The notes under the pieces were generated by a model. That model was not told the DNA's origin. It searched no databases and worked only from the letters and a program-made list of their open reading frames with translations. A program made the translations under genes and the position numbers. Positions 5,785 through 8,199 of a DNA stretch of 8,199 bases are shown here, piece by piece (the first letter of the stretch is position 1; every line of letters begins with the position of its first letter). Origin of the DNA: Acidobacteriaceae bacterium (GTDB taxonomy: Bacteria; Acidobacteriota; Terriglobia; Terriglobales; Acidobacteriaceae); NCBI GenBank assembly GCA_030044455.1, contig JASHVU010000279.1, positions 1-8,199 on the forward strand. The letters are read 5' to 3'.

Positions 5785-7708
5785 GGTGTACTGGGCGTGG
5801 TTCTTTGCAGCAGTCAGCTTTCCTGTCGCGGCTCAAGCGCAATCAGTGGTCACCATTTCCCCGCAGCAATGCGTGTGGCACAGCGGTGACAATCCAGCCT
5901 CGGGGACAACTAATCTCGACGAAAAAACTTGGCAGCCGCTCTCTGCATGGGAGAGACAGACCAGCGCTTCTAGATTCTGGATTCGCTGCCACGCCGACTT
6001 GAGCTCGATGAATTCCATCGCGCACCCCGCGCTCCAGGTCGCCTTTTACGACGCCTACCGGCTGTATCTCAACGGAACCGTGATCGGAAGCGCGGGAAAT
6101 CTTGACCAGGGCAGCTTTAACATGAATGCCATCCGCTCCTTTCCGGTTGCCACAGGTTCGGTTTCTTCGGGCTCATCCATCGTCGCAATGCAGGTTGCCA
6201 ATCGCGTACTGCTCACCAACAGCGGACCCATCAACGGCCTGGTGAACAGCAACTTTGAACTCCTGGCCGGCGATGCCTCGATCCTCGATGCATTACGGGC
6301 GCGCAAAGTTCTCACCAGATCGTCGCATTACTTCGGATCGGCCGCGTGCTTCGGCATCATCGGCGTCATGGCGATGATGCTCTTCATCCTTTATCTCTAC
6401 GACCGCAGCCGCCGTGAGCTTCTGCTTCTCAGCATCACATGCGTATCACTGACAGCCATACGGCTGAACGAATTGGCAACTTCTGCCTGGCTGCCCTATC
6501 CGCTTGCCATCTGCCTCTTCGTTGTATTGGTAGGAAACATCGCTTTAACTGCCACACAGTATCCATTTTTCTTCGCGCTCGCCAATCGCAGGCCGGGGCC
6601 ATTCATTTGGTTAGTAATCATCATCAACTGTTGTTGCTATTTCCCCAACGCAGTCGATTTCGCCGTTCCTTCAAGCTCCACGGCATGGCTTGGCACACTC
6701 ACCCTCTCATTCATCCGTCCTTTGTCGCTCCTTCTCCACGTCCTACTGTCGTGCTCGGTGTTTGTAGCCTTCTGGCCATGGCGCCGGATTCCGCCTCGAG
6801 TACGGCCGCTCGCCTTTTTGTGCATGCTTTGGATGACGGCTGATCTGTTCTGGTTTCTCGCAGAGATGACGGCTATTCCCATTCCCGGCATCCCCAATGT
6901 CTTTGCCACCTGGGGCGTTCCGCTCATCGAGGCGCGCGGATTTATCACCGCCGGCGTGATCATTGTCCTTCTCGGCCTCCTCTTCCGCGATCAGCGCCAG
7001 GCTACCTTGGAACGTGCAGCCCTCGCCGCTGAACTTGAAGCTGCGCGCGTGGTGCAGAAGGTTCTCATCCCAGAAGAAATTCCCGCAATCGCCGGCTTCT
7101 CGCTTGAGACGGTCTACCGCCCGGCCAGCCAGGTGGGAGGCGACTTCTTCCAGGTCATTCCGCTTGAAGGCGGAGGGGCTTTGATCGTGATTGGCGACGT
7201 GAGCGGCAAAGGAATGCCTGCGGCCATGACAGTTTCGCTCCTGGTGGGAACGGTGCGCACGCTCGCGCATTACACACAGTCGCCCGGCGAGATTCTGGCA
7301 GCCATGAATCAACGCATGACCGCACGGTCGGGAGATGGATTCACGACCTGCCTGGTGCTCCGCGTCGAAGCCAGTGGCACGCTCATTGCCGCCAATGCCG
7401 GACATTTGTCGCCCTACATCAATGGGAAGGAACTGCTGCTCGAGAACGGACTCCCGCTTGGCCTGGCCGCCAACGCGCAGTATATGGAGTCGCAGTCGAA
7501 TTTGGCCGCGCCAGCCAGGCTCACCTTGATCACCGATGGCGTGATTGAAGCCCGCAATGCCGATGGTGAACTCTATGGCTTTGAGCGCACCGCGGCAATC
7601 TCAAGCAAATCCGCTGACCAAATCGCGAAAACAGCGGAGCTGTTCGGACAGGAAGATGACATCACCGTGCTCACCCTCACCCGGCTGGACGAACCAGCCT
7701 CGGCATAG
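5777..7708 (+). CDS. 7TM receptor with periplasmic sensor and SpoIIE/PP2C phosphatase output (array gene 4)
   Basis: This is a 643-residue paralogue. Residues 1-21 are a signal peptide ending AAQAQ. The sensor (about 22-165) is closest to gene 3 (QSVVTISPQQCVWHSGDNP) and keeps the cysteine pair C32 and C71, but the FDDSxW motif has decayed to LDEKTW at 47-52; LYLNGTVIG is at 96-104. Seven membrane helices span about 186-405, with VAFWPWRRIPPR after helix 5. The linker (about 406-432, ELEAARVVQKVLIP) and phosphatase are instead closest to gene 1: VGGDF (D456), GDVSGKGMPAA (D474), NAGH 540-543, TDGV (D587) and EDDITVL (D627/D628). The gene thus looks mosaic. It ends ITVLTLTRLDEPASA without the HA ending of the other three, and is followed by a hairpin, consistent with the last gene of the operon. 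Substrate and ligand are unknown. Confidence 0.93.
   Translation: MRRVYWAWFFAAVSFPVAAQAQSVVTISPQQCVWHSGDNPASGTTNLDEKTWQPLSAWERQTSASRFWIRCHADLSSMNSIAHPALQVAFYDAYRLYLNGTVIGSAGNLDQGSFNMNAIRSFPVATGSVSSGSSIVAMQVANRVLLTNSGPINGLVNSNFELLAGDASILDALRARKVLTRSSHYFGSAACFGIIGVMAMMLFILYLYDRSRRELLLLSITCVSLTAIRLNELATSAWLPYPLAICLFVVLVGNIALTATQYPFFFALANRRPGPFIWLVIIINCCCYFPNAVDFAVPSSSTAWLGTLTLSFIRPLSLLLHVLLSCSVFVAFWPWRRIPPRVRPLAFLCMLWMTADLFWFLAEMTAIPIPGIPNVFATWGVPLIEARGFITAGVIIVLLGLLFRDQRQATLERAALAAELEAARVVQKVLIPEEIPAIAGFSLETVYRPASQVGGDFFQVIPLEGGGALIVIGDVSGKGMPAAMTVSLLVGTVRTLAHYTQSPGEILAAMNQRMTARSGDGFTTCLVLRVEASGTLIAANAGHLSPYINGKELLLENGLPLGLAANAQYMESQSNLAAPARLTLITDGVIEARNADGELYGFERTAAISSKSADQIAKTAELFGQEDDITVLTLTRLDEPASA
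7127..7212 (+). repeat. Direct repeat with gene 1 (phosphatase core, copy B)
   Basis: Partner of the blocks at 1433-1459 and 1490-1518. The identical runs here are 7127-7153 and 7184-7212. Genes 2 and 3 do not share these runs, so the match is specific to genes 1 and 4. Confidence 0.85.
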
Positions 7709-7736
7709 ACCGCAGTCTGGCGTAGACTGCTCTGCC
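7702..7736 (+). terminator. Hairpin after the last array gene (weak terminator candidate)
   Basis: GCAGTCT at 7712-7718 pairs perfectly with AGACTGC at 7724-7730 around a 5-base loop (GGCGT). An outer GGCA (7702-7705) can also pair with TGCC (7733-7736). It begins at the stop codon of gene 4. There is no T-run after the stem, so termination is plausible from position but not proven by a classical intrinsic signal. Confidence 0.45.
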
Positions 7737-7825
7737 ACAAACTCCAAACTCCGCGCCGATCTAACCCACAATGACAGGTCTATCTTACGGTAATTATCAC
7801 AAAAATAAGCTCTTAATCATATATT

Positions 7826-7837
7826 CTAAAATTTTAG
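7826..7837. repeat. 12-bp perfect palindrome CTAAAATTTTAG
   Basis: CTAAAATTTTAG is its own reverse complement. Its AAAATTTT core is of the kind known to give intrinsic DNA bending. It lies just upstream of the proposed -35 box, where a bend, UP-like element or activator site would act. In such AT-rich DNA a chance palindrome is possible. Confidence 0.35.
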
Positions 7838-7842
7838 TGTTA

Positions 7843-7872
7843 TAGACTCATATTTTATGAATCAATTATACT
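7843..7872 (+). promoter_or_regulatory. Candidate sigma-70-type promoter of hsp20
   Basis: TAGACT at 7843-7848 (four of six to TTGACA) and TATACT at 7867-7872 (five of six to TATAAT) are 18 bases apart. Transcription would start near 7879, giving a leader of about 78 bases before the ATG. No CIRCE element was seen, and no well-spaced sigma-32-type pair. In an AT-rich stretch other -10-like sequences exist, so the choice is tentative. Confidence 0.4.
7845..7863. promoter_or_regulatory. Operator-like 19-bp palindrome within the promoter spacer
   Basis: GACTCATATTTTATGAATC has two 8-base arms that match in seven of eight positions around a TTT centre; the inner TCATA-TTT-TATGA part is perfect. 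It fills most of the interval between the proposed -35 and -10 boxes, the usual place for a repressor site. The regulator is not encoded in the window. Confidence 0.4.
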
Positions 7873-7887
7873 ATAGTTTCATCAGAT

Positions 7888-7912
7888 AGGTTGAGTGGCT
7901 GGAAATCAACCT
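7888..7912 (+). promoter_or_regulatory. 7-bp hairpin in the hsp20 leader
   Basis: AGGTTGA (7888-7894) pairs exactly with TCAACCT (7906-7912) around an 11-base loop. It lies near the 5' end of the predicted transcript, 44 bases before the ATG. It could be an mRNA structure or a protein binding site. It does not resemble ROSE or fourU thermometers closely. Confidence 0.35.
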
Positions 7913-7943
7913 CCCGCGCTACCCACAAATCTTGGATTCACCT

Positions 7944-7949
7944 GGAGGA
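7944..7949 (+). promoter_or_regulatory. Strong Shine-Dalgarno of hsp20
   Basis: GGAGGA lies seven bases before the ATG at 7957 and decides that start. Confidence 0.85.
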
Positions 7950-7956
7950 AATCAGT

Positions 7957-8199
7957 ATGGCTATCACCCGTTGGGACCCGTTCCGTGAAGTTGCTACCCT
8001 GCAGAACCGCGTCAACTCCCTTTTTCGCGATCTGGGCGAAGGAGAAGGCCCGCTGACCACGGCCAGCTTCGTTCCCGCCGTCGACGTCTATGAGGACAAC
8101 GACAAGGTCGTCCTCAAGCTCGAAGTGCCCGGAGTCGAGGAGAAAGACCTGGACGTTCGCGTGGAAAACCACACCCTGACCGTTAAGGGCGAGCGCAAG
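7957..8199 (+). CDS. Hsp20/alpha-crystallin small heat-shock protein (5' part, cut by window end)
   Basis: The first 81 codons are present and the frame is open at the window edge; family members are usually about 140-160 residues, so roughly half is seen. The N-terminus MAITRWDPFREVATLQNRVN is typical of bacterial class A Hsp20 proteins. The alpha-crystallin domain begins near residue 38 (FVPAVDVYEDNDK) and includes LKLEVPGVEEKDLDV and LTVKGER, the first strands of the domain. Such proteins are ATP-independent holdase chaperones that form oligomers in the cytoplasm and keep unfolding proteins soluble. The gene has its own AT-rich promoter region and a strong ribosome binding site, so it is probably not part of the upstream operon. 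Membership of the family is clear; the exact orthologue cannot be named from half a protein. Confidence 0.95.
   Translation, partial: MAITRWDPFREVATLQNRVNSLFRDLGEGEGPLTTASFVPAVDVYEDNDKVVLKLEVPGVEEKDLDVRVENHTLTVKGERK

Larger units (their letters stand above)
7791..7880. other. AT-rich island upstream of hsp20
   Basis: The 80 bases 7801-7880 contain only 15 G or C, against clearly GC-rich genes on both sides. No open reading frame of note lies here. The island carries a 12-bp palindrome with an A4T4 core, an operator-like palindrome and promoter-like boxes, so it most likely serves as a promoter or control region. The rest of the gap (7737-7790) shows only a short tandem AAACTCC duplication at 7739-7752. 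Confidence 0.75.

Noticed and set aside
7891..7930. Sigma-32-like promoter (TTGAGTGG with CCCACAAAT)
   Set aside because: The two boxes are about 25 bases apart, much wider than the usual 13-15.
7709..7956. CIRCE element, tRNA, CRISPR or mobile-element ends
   Set aside because: No TTAGCACTC/GAGTGCTAA pair, no tRNA-like cloverleaf, no spaced direct repeats and no transposase or terminal inverted repeats were seen in the intergenic region.
7906..8172. 88-codon minus-strand frame over hsp20
   Set aside because: It is antisense to a confident Hsp20 coding region and shows no known domain.

Overview
The window looks like a chromosomal segment of a GC-rich bacterium, most likely an acidobacterium (Terriglobia-like). 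This rests on protein style: SpoIIE-type phosphatase receptors in multiple copies and the sequence of the Hsp20 N-terminus. No rRNA or other marker gene is present to confirm it. All genes are on the + strand. Coding is dense up to 7708; a roughly 250-base intergenic region and the start of a heat-shock gene follow.

Region 1 (1-67): a short leader that may hold the last codons of a preceding gene (stop at 37-39) and contains a perfect 8-bp hairpin. Region 2 (68-7708): four tandem paralogous genes of 627-649 codons. Each encodes a signal peptide, a periplasmic jelly-roll sensor resembling the sugar-binding domain of family 2 glycosidases, seven membrane helices, a signalling helix and a cytoplasmic PP2C/SpoIIE (RsbU-like) serine phosphatase domain with all expected metal-binding aspartates. 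The three junctions are nearly identical: each gene overlaps the next by 8 bases (ATGCGTAA or ATGCGTAG), with a ribosome binding site inside the upstream gene's last codons. The set therefore looks like one translationally coupled operon built by tandem duplication.

Region 3 (7709-7956): a hairpin directly after the last phosphatase gene, then a strikingly AT-rich island (15 G/C in the 80 bases 7801-7880). The island carries a plausible sigma-70-type promoter with a palindrome between its -35 and -10 boxes, followed by a leader with a hairpin and a strong Shine-Dalgarno. Region 4 (7957-8199): the first 81 codons of an Hsp20/alpha-crystallin small heat-shock protein, cut by the window edge.

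In the likely working model, four receptors with divergent outer sensor domains feed one conserved type of output, dephosphorylation of a phosphoserine partner such as an RsbV-like anti-anti-sigma factor. No partner, kinase or sigma factor is encoded in the window, so the target is unknown. The most notable points are the regular coupled array, a conserved periplasmic cysteine pair in genes 2-4 only, the mosaic relationship of gene 4 (sensor like gene 3, phosphatase like gene 1), and the operator-like palindrome in front of hsp20.
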